In this document: positions 26,571 to 34,631 of the stretch, piece after piece | Layout of the letters: each line of letters begins with the position of its first letter | Position numbering within the stretch: the stretch's first letter is position 1 | From: an uncultured Ferrovum sp. | GTDB taxonomy: Bacteria; Pseudomonadota; Gammaproteobacteria; Burkholderiales; Ferrovaceae | Direction of reading: 5' to 3' | Assembly: GCA_903893215.1 (NCBI GenBank) | Contig: CAITLJ010000041.1 | Coordinates: 1 to 43,351, forward strand | DNA length: 43,351 bases | Translations under genes and position numbers: made by a program | The notes under the pieces: generated by a model | What the model saw: the letters and a program-made list of their open reading frames with translations, nothing else | The model's database searches: none | Told to the model about the DNA's origin: nothing

Positions 26571-28217
26571 TTACAGGCCGATGGTCGTCAGATCCTGAAA
26601 CCAGTGCTGGGCCTGCACGTATTGCTTTACCTTGGGCGAGAGAACATGCGGGTTGGTATCGTGCACCACCCATAACATCAGCGCCTCATCCACCATCTGC
26701 TGGTGCACGAAGGACAGCAGCTTGTCCTGCGCGTGCGTGTCAAAGGTACCCTTGACCTGATCGATCGCCTCATCCACCTTGGCATTGCTGTAGCCGCCCC
26801 AGTTCACACCGTTGGGTGCCACATATTTGCTGTAGGCAAACCGGGTCAGCGCGTAGAACGGATCGGCCGTGACATAACCAAGGTTGATGGCCGTGATTCC
26901 CTTGCCTGCATTCATGTCGGCCTTGGCACCGCTGCGCCAGTGCAGATAAAGGTTTTCCAGTTCCACCACCTCGAATTCCACCTGAATGCCAATTTCAGCC
27001 AGGCTCTGCTGGATGAACTCGTTCATCGGCAGCGACAACATCTGCCCGGTGCCTCCCTGCGCAATCAGTATCTTTGCCTTCAGCGGCTTGGCCTTGCTGT
27101 ACCCAGCCTCGGCCATCAGCGCCTTGGCGGCGGCCAGATCGTATCGGATCAGGAAGGTCGGTTTGCCAAACCACGGGCTGCCGGCATCCAATTGCCCCCG
27201 GGCCGGCTTGGCAAGGCCGCCAAGCAGCTTGACGATGGCGTCGCGGTCGATCGCCAGATTGGCGGCCTTGCGCACTCGGATATCGGTCCACGGCGAGCCA
27301 GGATAGGTGCTGAAATGATACGGCCACACGTGTGGCGTCACGTTCTGCACCAAGCGGAAGCCACTGCCGGTGAGTTGCGGCAGCACATCGGGAGGCGGCG
27401 TCTCGATCATGTCCACCTGACCGTTGAGCAGGGCATTGGCACGCGTCAGGGCATCCGGGATCGGCATCAGCACAAGGCGGTCCACCTTGGCGATCCGGGT
27501 CTTGTCCCAATAAGCAGCATTGCGCACCAGTTCGGCCCGCTCGCGCGGAACAAGTTTGTCCAGCTTGAACGGACCCGTGCCGGAGGGCTGCATGGCCACC
27601 TTGGCCCAGTCATGGCCCAGCTTCTCCCATTGCGCGGGACTGCCGATCAGAAACCAGGGCAACTGGAACGGAAACAGCGCATCGATATCCTTGGTGGTGA
27701 TCTCCACCGTGTAGTCATCAATCTTGCGGTAACGCGCGATCGAGGGAATTCGTGACCGGACCTGCGCGCTTTGCTTTGCGTCAAACTGCGGGGCCTTGGC
27801 CTCCAGCACTTTCTGCAGGTTCCAGATCACTGCATCGGCCGTGAAGTCGCTGCCATCGTGAAACTTCACACCATGGCGCAGCTTGAACACCCAGTTGCGC
27901 GGGTCCTGCGGCTGCGATTTCCACTCGAGGGCGAGCCCCGGTATCAGCTTGCCTGGTCGCGTGCCGATGTTCGACTCCCACGCCACCAAAGGGTCGTACA
28001 GGGTATGACCGGTAAACTGATAGCCGCCGGCGCCCTTGTCTGGCTGTCCGGTGGTGAGCGGTATGTCCGCCATCGAAATCCCGTAGCGCACCACCGATTC
28101 CGCCCAGGACGGCTGCAACAGCAGCATCAGGCCAAGCGCGGCAGTGCAACGCAGCGCACGCCGGCGCAGCGCCTGGCAACAGAAAGGGGCGAACCACCGC
28201 TTGAAGGCCATCATCAT
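26571..28217 (-). CDS. Family 5 solute-binding protein of the peptide-type ABC importer
   Basis: About 548 residues, the size of DppA/OppA-type periplasmic receptors. The signal peptide ends QPSWA before ESVVRYG and follows an Arg-rich n-region (RRRALRC). Cluster motifs: LIPGLALEWKSQ, WVFKLRHGVKFHDGSDFTADAVIWN, then GTGPFKLDKL. It chooses the cargo; likely peptides, amines or another nitrogenous compound given the NtrC/sigma-54-like upstream sites (inference). The start is one of three consecutive ATGs (28217 used); a GTG at 28226 is possible. It is the first gene of the operon. Confidence 0.92.
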   Translation of the reverse strand: MMMAFKRWFAPFCCQALRRRALRCTAALGLMLLLQPSWAESVVRYGISMADIPLTTGQPDKGAGGYQFTGHTLYDPLVAWESNIGTRPGKLIPGLALEWKSQPQDPRNWVFKLRHGVKFHDGSDFTADAVIWNLQKVLEAKAPQFDAKQSAQVRSRIPSIARYRKIDDYTVEITTKDIDALFPFQLPWFLIGSPAQWEKLGHDWAKVAMQPSGTGPFKLDKLVPRERAELVRNAAYWDKTRIAKVDRLVLMPIPDALTRANALLNGQVDMIETPPPDVLPQLTGSGFRLVQNVTPHVWPYHFSTYPGSPWTDIRVRKAANLAIDRDAIVKLLGGLAKPARGQLDAGSPWFGKPTFLIRYDLAAAKALMAEAGYSKAKPLKAKILIAQGGTGQMLSLPMNEFIQQSLAEIGIQVEFEVVELENLYLHWRSGAKADMNAGKGITAINLGYVTADPFYALTRFAYSKYVAPNGVNWGGYSNAKVDEAIDQVKGTFDTHAQDKLLSFVHQQMVDEALMLWVVHDTNPHVLSPKVKQYVQAQHWFQDLTTIGL

Positions 28218-28261
28218 TGCACGCACTCACTGAATTCGGTCGGGGTCGACTTGGTGACACA

Positions 28262-28277
28262 GGCAGAAAACATGCCA
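28262..28277 (-). promoter_or_regulatory. Candidate sigma-54 promoter of the peptide ABC operon
   Basis: Reading leftward, TGGCATGTTTTCTGCC matches TGGCACG-N4-TTGCW at nine of twelve positions and has the obligatory GG-N10-GC spacing. It lies 45 bp before the binding-protein start. Confidence 0.4.
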
Positions 28278-28364
28278 ATCCATCGTTTCGTCAGCTTTAC
28301 ACCTGCAGGGCCCGTGCGACCAGCACGCGGCTTAAGATCCGACACAGGCGCAGTCACGCCGGCC

Positions 28365-28398
28365 TGCACCAGCAGCCCGTCCGCACCCTTTCGGTGCC
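28365..28398. promoter_or_regulatory. Candidate NtrC enhancer site
   Basis: CGCACC-N5-GGTGCC (28382-28398) matches the NtrC consensus TGCACC-N5-GGTGCA at ten of twelve positions. A half-site TGCACC lies at 28365-28370. Its centre is about 140 bp upstream of the start expected from the -24/-12 element, a normal enhancer distance. It could also influence the divergent flavin-barrel gene. Confidence 0.4.
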
Positions 28399-28453
28399 AA
28401 TCATCCATCCGGTGCTGACCGACTGGAATTGACGCACGGCTGCACGTATCGTG

Positions 28454-28477
28454 TCGGTTCGGTCCGGTCCGGTCCGG
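28454..28477 (+). repeat. 5-bp GGTCC tandem repeat
   Basis: GGTTC is followed by three perfect GGTCC copies and a partial GGCAG in the 316-bp spacer (28218-28533) between the ABC operon and the flavin-barrel gene. Apart from this, the sigma-54-like element and the NtrC-like site, nothing else was recognised in the spacer. Confidence 0.7.
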
Positions 28478-28533
28478 CAGTCAACGATCATGCGCCACAG
28501 AGCGCGCCCATTACGCCGCAGGAGGCCCCCCCA

Positions 28534-29187
28534 ATGAGCAGCCTTTATTCCGAAGCCCATCGTGTCATTCAGGAAACGTTTGCAAGCGGCCCGATGGCCG
28601 CGCTGATGGACCAGGGCATTGCCCACGACAGCCTGAGCGCGGACGAACAGGCCTTCATCGCGTCGCGCGACCTGTTCTTTCTGGCCACGGTCGACCCGAC
28701 AGGCATGCCCACGGTCTCGTACAAGGGTGGCCCGGTGGGGGTGGTACGCGTGCTCGACGACGCCACGCTGGCGTTTCCTGGTTACGACGGCAACGGCATG
28801 TTCTATTCGCTCGGCAACATTGCCGGACAAGGCAAGGTTGGCCTGCTGTTCATTGACTTTGAAACACCGCACCGCCTGCGCGTGCAGGGAACGGCCACCT
28901 GGCATCAGACGCATCCACTGATGGCCGAGTATCCGGAATCACGTTATCTGGTGGAAGTGAGGGTAAGCAAGGTGTGGCCGAACTGTCCGCGCTACGTGCA
29001 TCAATACAAGCGCGTGACCACCTCCCGCTACGTGCCAGGTGCCTGCGCGGTCACGCCCATGCCGGCATGGAAACGCATCGATGCCGTTCAGGATGCCATC
29101 CCGGCCAAGGAGCGCGCACAGGCCAACGCCGAGGGCCTGATCGACTTTGCGACTTATGAGGCCATGGTGCGTCAGGGCGACGCCTGA
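28534..29187 (+). CDS. Pyridoxamine-phosphate-oxidase-like FMN-binding split-barrel protein
   Basis: 217 residues. The split-barrel core spans roughly residues 40-160: FIASRDLFFLATVDPTGMPTVSYKGGPVGVV, then YDGNGMFYSLGNIAGQGKVGLLFIDF and RLRVQGTA. This branch contains flavin- or F420-dependent reductases and stress proteins rather than true PdxH. Start at ATG 28534 with GGAGG about 9 bases upstream; the frame reaches 28429, but that region is intergenic in character. It faces away from the ABC operon and converges with the hydroxylase family gene 9 bp downstream. Confidence 0.87.
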   Translation: MSSLYSEAHRVIQETFASGPMAALMDQGIAHDSLSADEQAFIASRDLFFLATVDPTGMPTVSYKGGPVGVVRVLDDATLAFPGYDGNGMFYSLGNIAGQGKVGLLFIDFETPHRLRVQGTATWHQTHPLMAEYPESRYLVEVRVSKVWPNCPRYVHQYKRVTTSRYVPGACAVTPMPAWKRIDAVQDAIPAKERAQANAEGLIDFATYEAMVRQGDA

Positions 29188-29196
29188 CCTGAAGTT

Positions 29197-29949
29197 TCAG
29201 CGGTGCAGGTCGCGACAGGCCAGCATGGCCAGCAGCCGCTGCTCCTTGGCCACATCGAAACCGCACGCAACCTTGCGGTGCGAGTTCTCGTAGGTGCCGA
29301 ACAGCATGTCCCAGACGGGCAGGCCGTAATTGCTGGCGTGCACGTCGCGTTCATGGTGCACCTGATGCATTTCCGGGCGCACGACAATAAAGCCGAGCCA
29401 GCGCGGCGTCCGTATGTTGGTGTGCTCCCAAAGCTCGAGCACCCCGACCCACAGCGACACCCAGACCGCACCCTGCACATTCAACCCGAGCAGGCAATAG
29501 GCCACCAGATTGACCATGGCCGTGTTGAACAGGAAATCGGCGGGGTGCGCGTAGAAAGCGGTCACCGCCTGCAGGCGGTGCGGACTGTGGTGGACCTGAT
29601 GGAATACCCGCCAGCAAAAATCGCTGGCATGCCTGGCGCGGTGCCACCAGTACACGAACAGCGAATCGACAAAGTAGCCGAACAGGCCGGCAAGCCAGAC
29701 CGGCTGGCGGTTGAGGGCATCACCCAGGGCCGGAAACAGCCGGATGGAGCGGAAGACATCCTCGAAGCCATTACCGAGCAATTGGGTGAACAGCACACCA
29801 ATCAAGGCGAGCCCGATCGCGCGCGCCAGCCAGCCCAGCGAAAACTGGTAGGGCGTGTTGGGCCAGCGCCATTCAATCAGGCTGAACAGAAGGGCCGCCA
29901 TGGCGCTGACCACCACGGCCAGGTTTTGCGTGACCAGTTCAAACAGCAT
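29197..29949 (-). CDS. Sterol desaturase / fatty acid hydroxylase superfamily protein
   Basis: 250 residues with several membrane helices and the three di-iron His clusters of this superfamily: HRARH in YWWHRARH, HQVHH in FHQVHHSPH, and HQVHH in MHQVHHERDVH. It probably hydroxylates or desaturates a membrane lipid, carotenoid or sterol-like substrate with O2 at the inner membrane. The substrate is unknown. It converges with the flavin-barrel gene. Confidence 0.9.
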   Translation of the reverse strand: MLFELVTQNLAVVVSAMAALLFSLIEWRWPNTPYQFSLGWLARAIGLALIGVLFTQLLGNGFEDVFRSIRLFPALGDALNRQPVWLAGLFGYFVDSLFVYWWHRARHASDFCWRVFHQVHHSPHRLQAVTAFYAHPADFLFNTAMVNLVAYCLLGLNVQGAVWVSLWVGVLELWEHTNIRTPRWLGFIVVRPEMHQVHHERDVHASNYGLPVWDMLFGTYENSHRKVACGFDVAKEQRLLAMLACRDLHR

Positions 29950-30021
29950 GCAGATCCACCCTGGAGGCCACGCCAGCGGACCGCACCACAGCGGGCGTCA
30001 GGCGCTGGCGGGCAAAAACGT

Positions 30022-30708
30022 TCAGTATTGCGTGCGCGGCGGCAAATCGCCGGTGGTTTCAAAGTCGGAGCGCGTACCAGCCAACAGTGAACCCCAGCTG
30101 CCGTCGCGGCGGCTTGGGCAATCAGGGGCCACGATGCGCAGCGACGGCGCGTCGGGGTTGTCGGCATGAGTGGCCACAATGCAATCACACAGATGCGCCA
30201 CCGCCTTCGGTGTCCAGATGCGATAGGACGCATTGAACTGCAGTCGATCGCTCCATCGGCCGATCAGCTTCACCGCACCACCGGCCTGCAACACCCGTGC
30301 CACGATGGTGGAACAGTTTTTCATCGCCATGTTGTACCAACCGGCACCGAACGGAGAGCGCTTGAAATTCAGGTCATTCTGGAAAATCCGGGTCCACGCG
30401 GCGCGCATGGCGGCCTCGTCCAGACCGTAGATTTCGTAAATCACGTGCGGGTTGCTGTTTTCGGCGCGCACATCGACATGGTAAGACGCACGACGGCCAA
30501 GGCCCGGAACCAGGGTCTGCTTGGCCAGCACGCCGTTGGGCCACCAACTGACATACAGCTCGCGATCATCCACCCGCTGACCCGGCCCGATATGCATCGA
30601 GCAATGGCCAAAACTGTCCGCACCCGGACGGGATTGGGGGTACCAGATGTAAATGCGGGCGCTGGGTTGCGCTGACGACGGCAGTGGCGGGAGCTCTTGC
30701 GGACTCAT
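30022..30708 (-). CDS. Candidate permuted papain-like (NlpC/P60-type) protein
   Basis: About 228 residues, no signal peptide. Two blocks recall circularly permuted papain-fold hydrolases: DSFGHCSMHIG near residue 31-41, a His in the first strand, and later YNMAMKNCSTIVARVLQAGG, whose Cys after Asn would be the nucleophile. Such proteins cleave amide or ester bonds in peptides, lipids or peptidoglycan. This is a motif-level judgement only. ATG 30708 (MSPQELPPLP) is preferred; a GTG 63 bases upstream is possible. A TATACT -10-like element is upstream. The neighbour on the same strand carries a degenerate Nudix region. Confidence 0.55.
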   Translation of the reverse strand: MSPQELPPLPSSAQPSARIYIWYPQSRPGADSFGHCSMHIGPGQRVDDRELYVSWWPNGVLAKQTLVPGLGRRASYHVDVRAENSNPHVIYEIYGLDEAAMRAAWTRIFQNDLNFKRSPFGAGWYNMAMKNCSTIVARVLQAGGAVKLIGRWSDRLQFNASYRIWTPKAVAHLCDCIVATHADNPDAPSLRIVAPDCPSRRDGSWGSLLAGTRSDFETTGDLPPRTQY

Positions 30709-30741
30709 GCGGATTGTGTTTTTGGCGTGACTTAACAGGTA

Positions 30742-30747
30742 AGTATA
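30742..30747 (-). promoter_or_regulatory. -10-like element before the papain-like gene
   Basis: Leftward TATACT (complement of 30742-30747) matches the -10 consensus at five of six bases and lies 34 bp before ATG 30708. No good -35 is present. Upstream, the 30772-30912 gap carries GTAACG twice, 10 bp apart (about 30858-30875), which may be an activator site. Confidence 0.3.
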
Positions 30748-30912
30748 GGTGGCGGCGCTGAAAAACTCCACCTTTACGCGTAGAACCCGCGTTCAGCGGC
30801 AGTTGGCAAGCCTGAATTGCACCCACGTGATTTTGGCATCATTTCTGGTAACGTTTCGTAACGGCACCTTACGATTTGCGTTGATGTCCTCTGCCAACGG
30901 TGCCAGGATGGT

Positions 30913-31917
30913 TCATGACCGGCCAAGCAAAGCTTCCAGGGCCGGCAAATCCTGCGTATCCCGCAGCAACTCCTCGACCGCAATCAATGGCGTAAGCAGC
31001 ACCGCCTGCGCCACCCAGCCCATGTCTGCAGGATGTCCGCCAACACGTTCGGCCAGATAGAATCGCCGCACACCCGCTGCGCCAGACACGTCGAGCAGTT
31101 CGCGACGCAAGCGTACGTGCAGACCGGTGGCCAGATGACTGGCCTTCAGGGCGGCCGCGGCCGCCGACAGGCCGCTGCTGAGCGCAATAGAGGGAAAGGT
31201 GGCATGGTACCCGCCCTGCGGATTGCTGGGCACCGACAGCCACACCCGTCCATCGGCCTCGAGGATTACCACCCCCACCGTTGCAATGCCCTCGTTGGTG
31301 GGCGCGGCAACCGTCACATCGTCGGCCAGCGCATTCCAGCCAGCATCGTCCTGCGGAGCTTGTTTCCAGTGTGAAACCACCACGTCGTTGACCCGGCCAG
31401 GCATCCAGCCATCCGGCACCACGCGAGCTTCCTGGGTGGGATCCTGCCAGGTGGAAGGCGCGGTCGGAACACTCGGCTGCAGCAACAGCAAGGGCCTGCC
31501 CTGCGCGTCATTGCGTGGATGCCAGGCCTTACCAGGCAGGGCCACGGCTGCCGACTGGCGCACCCCACCACCAGCCTGCACGCTGGTCTGCAGCCGGTAA
31601 AGGATTTCCCAAACCTTCTGGTACCAGTGCGCGCGCTCCGGACCCTGCACCCGGGCCACTTCTGCCTTGAAATTGTTGTAGTGGATTCCGGCCACCAGGG
31701 CCGCCATCGCCGCCGCCACATCGGCGCGCGGTGCAGCGGCGCGGAAACGGTAATCCGAATGGGTCGCCTCTTCGATCTCCTCCAGTCCGGGCAAGCAGTG
31801 CGCGCGCAGCGCCTCAAGGTCACTGCGCACCCGGGCGCGCACAGTCAGAGTTCCCCGACTGACATCAGCCGCCTTCTGCACCACACTGAAAAAACCGATC
31901 GGGGTAATCAACCACAT
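30913..31917 (-). CDS. Two-domain protein with a degenerate Nudix-like region
   Basis: 334 residues. The first ~110 (MWLITPIGFFSVVQK, SDYRFRAAAPRADVAAAM, VWEILYRLQ) form a small alpha/beta domain that I recall as a stand-alone conserved protein in other proteobacteria. Residues about 205-320 run VATVGVVILEADGRVWLSVPSN, then GGYHATFPSIALSSGLSAAAAALKASH, the order of a Nudix fold. At the Nudix box the Glu/Arg catalytic residues (REUXEE) are replaced (ALKASHLATGL), so hydrolase activity is doubtful. It may bind a nucleotide ligand instead. It lies upstream of the papain-like gene on the same strand. Confidence 0.6.
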   Translation of the reverse strand: MWLITPIGFFSVVQKAADVSRGTLTVRARVRSDLEALRAHCLPGLEEIEEATHSDYRFRAAAPRADVAAAMAALVAGIHYNNFKAEVARVQGPERAHWYQKVWEILYRLQTSVQAGGGVRQSAAVALPGKAWHPRNDAQGRPLLLLQPSVPTAPSTWQDPTQEARVVPDGWMPGRVNDVVVSHWKQAPQDDAGWNALADDVTVAAPTNEGIATVGVVILEADGRVWLSVPSNPQGGYHATFPSIALSSGLSAAAAALKASHLATGLHVRLRRELLDVSGAAGVRRFYLAERVGGHPADMGWVAQAVLLTPLIAVEELLRDTQDLPALEALLGRS

Positions 31918-32115
31918 GACAGGGGGGCCTCGCAGATGAACAAGTTGCGACCGCTATCTTGCCCGTGTCCACGCCATGGGCCAACTGCTGCGAATCTACC
32001 GGCAGCTCAGGCAGTTCTGGACGATCCGCCGCAGAACGGGGAAAATTTGGTATAGCCTGCCCGGCTCAGGGCGAACGCAGGCCCCCCTTCCAACTTATTG
32101 CCAGACCCGTCCACC

Positions 32116-33969
32116 ATGCCCACGTATCGTTCACGCACCACCACCCACGGCCGCAACATGGCCGGCGCACGCGCCCTCTGGCGCGCCACTGGCATGCAGG
32201 ATGGTGACTTCGGCAAACCGATCATCGCGGTGGTCAACAGCTTCACCCAGTTCGTACCCGGCCACGTGCACCTGAAAGACCTGGGCCAGCTGGTGGCGCG
32301 TGAAATTGAGGCGGCGGGCGGCGTGGCCAAGGAGTTCAACACCATCGCCGTGGATGACGGCATCGCCATGGGCCATGGCGGCATGCTGTACTCCTTGCCA
32401 TCACGAGAGCTGATTGCCGATTCGGTGGAGTACATGGTCAACGCGCATTGTGCCGACGCCATGGTGTGTATCTCGAACTGCGACAAGATCACCCCGGGCA
32501 TGTTGATGGCCGCCATGCGCCTGAATATTCCGGTGGTGTTCGTGTCCGGCGGCCCGATGGAAGCCGGCAAGGTGCAATGGGGCGACGAGACGATCGCTGT
32601 CGATCTGATTGATGCCATGGTGAAGGGCGCCGACCCGCGCAGCTCCGATGAAGAAGCCGAAGCCTATGAGCGCTCGGCCTGCCCCACCTGCGGCTCGTGC
32701 TCGGGCATGTTCACTGCCAATTCAATGAACTGCCTGACCGAAGCACTCGGCCTGGCGCTTCCGGGCAACGGCTCGATCGTGGCAACCCACGCCGACCGCA
32801 AACGTTTGTTCCTCGGCGCTGGCCGCCTGATCGTCGACCTGACCAAGCGTTATTACGAGCAGGACGATGCCAGCGTGCTGCCGCGTGCCATCGGCAGCTT
32901 CGGCGCTTTCGAGAACGCCATGAGCCTGGACGTGGCGATGGGCGGCTCCACCAACACCGTCCTGCACCTGCTGGCAGCAGCCCGCGAGGCTGAAGTGAAT
33001 TTCACCATGGCCGACATCGACCGCATTTCGCGCCGCGTGCCCTGCCTGTCCAAGGTGGCCCCCGCCAAGTCAGACGTGCACATGGAAGACGTGCACCGCG
33101 CCGGCGGCATCATGGCCATCCTTGGCGAACTCGACCGGGCCGGCCTGATCAACCGCGACCTGCCCACCGTGCATTCGGCCACCCTTGGCGAGGCCATTGC
33201 GCACTACGATGTGGCCGTGAGCACGGCCACCGAAGTGCATGATTTTTTCCGCGCTGCGCCGGGCGGCGTACCGACCCAGATCGCGTTCTCCCAGCAGCGT
33301 CGCTATCCCCAACTCGACCTTGACCGCAGCAACGGCGTGATCCGCGACAGTGCGCATGCTTTCTCGCGGGACGGTGGGCTGGCCGTGCTGTTCGGCAATC
33401 TGGCACGCAAAGGGTGCATCGTGAAGACCGCCGGCGTGGATGACTCGATCCTCAGGTTCGCCGGCACGGCGCGCGTGTTCGAGAGCCAGGATGATGCGGT
33501 CACCGCCATCCTTGGCGATGAGGTGAAGGCCGGCGACGTGATCGTGATCCGTTACGAGGGTCCGAAGGGGGGACCCGGCATGCAGGAAATGCTCTATCCA
33601 ACCAGTTACCTGAAGAGCAAAGGGCTGGGCAAGGTGTGCGCTCTGCTCACGGACGGCCGCTTCTCGGGAGGCACCTCCGGCCTCTCCATCGGACATGCCA
33701 GCCCAGAAGCCGCCATGGGCGGCGACATCGCGCTGGTGCGGGATGGCGATCGCATCGAGATCGACATTCCGCAGCGAAGCATTCACCTGGCAGTGAGCGA
33801 CGAGGCGCTGGCCACGCGTCGGATTGAAGAAGACGCGCGCGGTGCGCAGGCCTGGAAGCCGCACGCACGCATACGCCACGTCAGTGCCGCCCTGCAGGCC
33901 TACGCCGCACTCACCACCAGTGCCGATACCGGTGCCGTGCGCGACGTCACACAGGTGCAGGCCAAGTAA
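32116..33969 (+). CDS. ilvD: Dihydroxy-acid dehydratase
   Basis: Penultimate step of valine/isoleucine synthesis and pantothenate precursor supply: dehydration of 2,3-dihydroxy acids to 2-keto acids. 617 residues, the full-length IlvD type. Iron-sulphur ligands are Cys122 ([10 protein letters not shown]) and the CPTCGSC motif with Cys189/192/195; the Mg ligand Asp81 is in VDDGIAMGH. Cys at three positions beyond Cys122 suggests the [4Fe-4S] class rather than the [2Fe-2S] class, though the distinction is not secure by eye. Start ATG 32116 ([12 protein letters not shown]). The 198-bp upstream gap contains a TATAGC -10-like box near 32052. Confidence 0.97.
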   Translation: MPTYRSRTTTHGRNMAGARALWRATGMQDGDFGKPIIAVVNSFTQFVPGHVHLKDLGQLVAREIEAAGGVAKEFNTIAVDDGIAMGHGGMLYSLPSRELIADSVEYMVNAHCADAMVCISNCDKITPGMLMAAMRLNIPVVFVSGGPMEAGKVQWGDETIAVDLIDAMVKGADPRSSDEEAEAYERSACPTCGSCSGMFTANSMNCLTEALGLALPGNGSIVATHADRKRLFLGAGRLIVDLTKRYYEQDDASVLPRAIGSFGAFENAMSLDVAMGGSTNTVLHLLAAAREAEVNFTMADIDRISRRVPCLSKVAPAKSDVHMEDVHRAGGIMAILGELDRAGLINRDLPTVHSATLGEAIAHYDVAVSTATEVHDFFRAAPGGVPTQIAFSQQRRYPQLDLDRSNGVIRDSAHAFSRDGGLAVLFGNLARKGCIVKTAGVDDSILRFAGTARVFESQDDAVTAILGDEVKAGDVIVIRYEGPKGGPGMQEMLYPTSYLKSKGLGKVCALLTDGRFSGGTSGLSIGHASPEAAMGGDIALVRDGDRIEIDIPQRSIHLAVSDEALATRRIEEDARGAQAWKPHARIRHVSAALQAYAALTTSADTGAVRDVTQVQAK

Positions 33970-33972
33970 GGC

Positions 33973-34137
33973 CTAGCCGCGGCGGCCACGATATCCATAC
34001 AGCAGATAGGAAACCACCAGCACCAGCAGGATCAGCCCGATCGGACCAATCCCCCAGCCGCTTCCCATGCCCCAGTAAAAGCCTCCGCCACCGCCAAACA
34101 GCAGCAGGAATACCATCAGGATAATCAGCAGGTCCAT
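33973..34137 (-). CDS. 54-residue glycine-rich small membrane protein (DUF3309-like)
   Basis: A small gene: MDLLIILMVFLLLFGGGGGF, then a WG-rich loop (YWGMGSGWGIGPIG), a second hydrophobic helix (LILLVLVVSYLLY) and a basic tail GYRGRRG. Two short helices around a Gly/Trp/Tyr-rich turn match DUF3309-type proteins of proteobacteria, whose function is unknown. The ribosome-binding site GGAGA lies 5 bases before ATG 34137. Its stop is 3 bp from the ilvD stop (convergent), and it is divergent from the guanidine-responsive operon. Confidence 0.75.
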   Translation of the reverse strand: MDLLIILMVFLLLFGGGGGFYWGMGSGWGIGPIGLILLVLVVSYLLYGYRGRRG

Positions 34138-34273
34138 GTTTCTCTCCATGCGGGCGCGACAGGTCGTCAGTCCCCATGGGACCAGAAACGCCCGCCCCGA
34201 TCTGTTCGGTGGCGCGCCTCAGGCCAACCGGAAACACCATGAAACCCGGCACGGGCGCCTGCCGCGAACATAT

Positions 34274-34320
34274 CGCACCAATCAGGGGCATGCGGCCGAT
34301 TCACGCACCTGATTGGAACC
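34274..34320. promoter_or_regulatory. Tandem NtrC-like enhancer sites before the guanidine operon
   Basis: CGCACC-AATCA-GGGGCA (34274-34290) matches the NtrC consensus TGCACC-N5-GGTGCA at ten of twelve positions. CGCACC-TGATT-GGAACC (34304-34320) matches at eight. They are 30 bp apart, close to the helical phasing seen at glnA. The same block contains a perfect 9-bp inverted repeat, CCAATCAGG (34278-34286) and CCTGATTGG (34308-34316). Centres lie about 128 and 98 bp upstream of the predicted sigma-54 start. The rest of 34138-34380 shows no gene. Confidence 0.5.
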
Positions 34321-34383
34321 AGAGCGCGATCACGTCGCTCCACGCGTCGCGGATGGCCCGCCCCCGCGCTGGATGGCAGCCGC

Positions 34384-34399
34384 AGGCACAATGTTTGCT
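34384..34399 (+). promoter_or_regulatory. Sigma-54 (-24/-12) promoter of the guanidine-responsive operon
   Basis: AGGCACAATGTTTGCT matches TGGCACG-N4-TTGCW at ten of twelve conserved positions with the required GG-N10-GC. Transcription would begin near 34410, just before the riboswitch. Sigma-54 use implies an enhancer-binding activator. Confidence 0.65.
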
Positions 34400-34419
34400 A
34401 GAACAGTCCCGATACTAAT

Positions 34420-34540
34420 GTGCTTCTAGGGTTCCGGCCTGCCCCGCAGGCGCCTTGGTCCGAGAGAAGCAGTCCTGAAGGCCTCGCCGGAGCGAGACAC
34501 CGAGGGATACACGGCGGGACAAAAGCCCGGGAGATTGCGC
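34420..34540 (+). ncRNA. Guanidine-I riboswitch (ykkC/yxkD leader)
   Basis: All conserved blocks of the guanidine-I aptamer appear in order: CTAGGGTTCCG (34426-34436), a hairpin GCCTGC-CCC-GCAGGC (34437-34451), GGTCCGAGAG (34457-34466), ACACGG (34509-34514), and GGGACAAAAGCCCGGGAGA (34516-34534). This RNA binds free guanidinium and turns expression on. The 96 bp between aptamer and ATG 34632 has no terminator-like T-run; an imperfect hairpin (TGCGC..CATG with CATGGCGCA, 34536-34590) may form the expression platform, so control may be translational. It governs the TonB receptor and, by operon structure, the ABC importer. Confidence 0.93.
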
Positions 34541-34631
34541 GTCATGGAGGCCATCGCCTTCGCTGGAACGCTATCTTCTTCATGGCGCATCCGCGAGCAG
34601 CAAGGCCCCCCCTGACGGAAAGATCACTGTC

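Noticed and set aside
26703-27755. Rightward 350-codon open frame inside the ABC binding-protein gene
   Set aside because: Antisense shadow of a clearly recognised family 5 binding protein; no start signal or motif.
34176-34418. Rightward 80-codon frame in the spacer before the riboswitch
   Set aside because: It overlaps the NtrC-like sites and the sigma-54 promoter, has no ribosome-binding site and no family resemblance.
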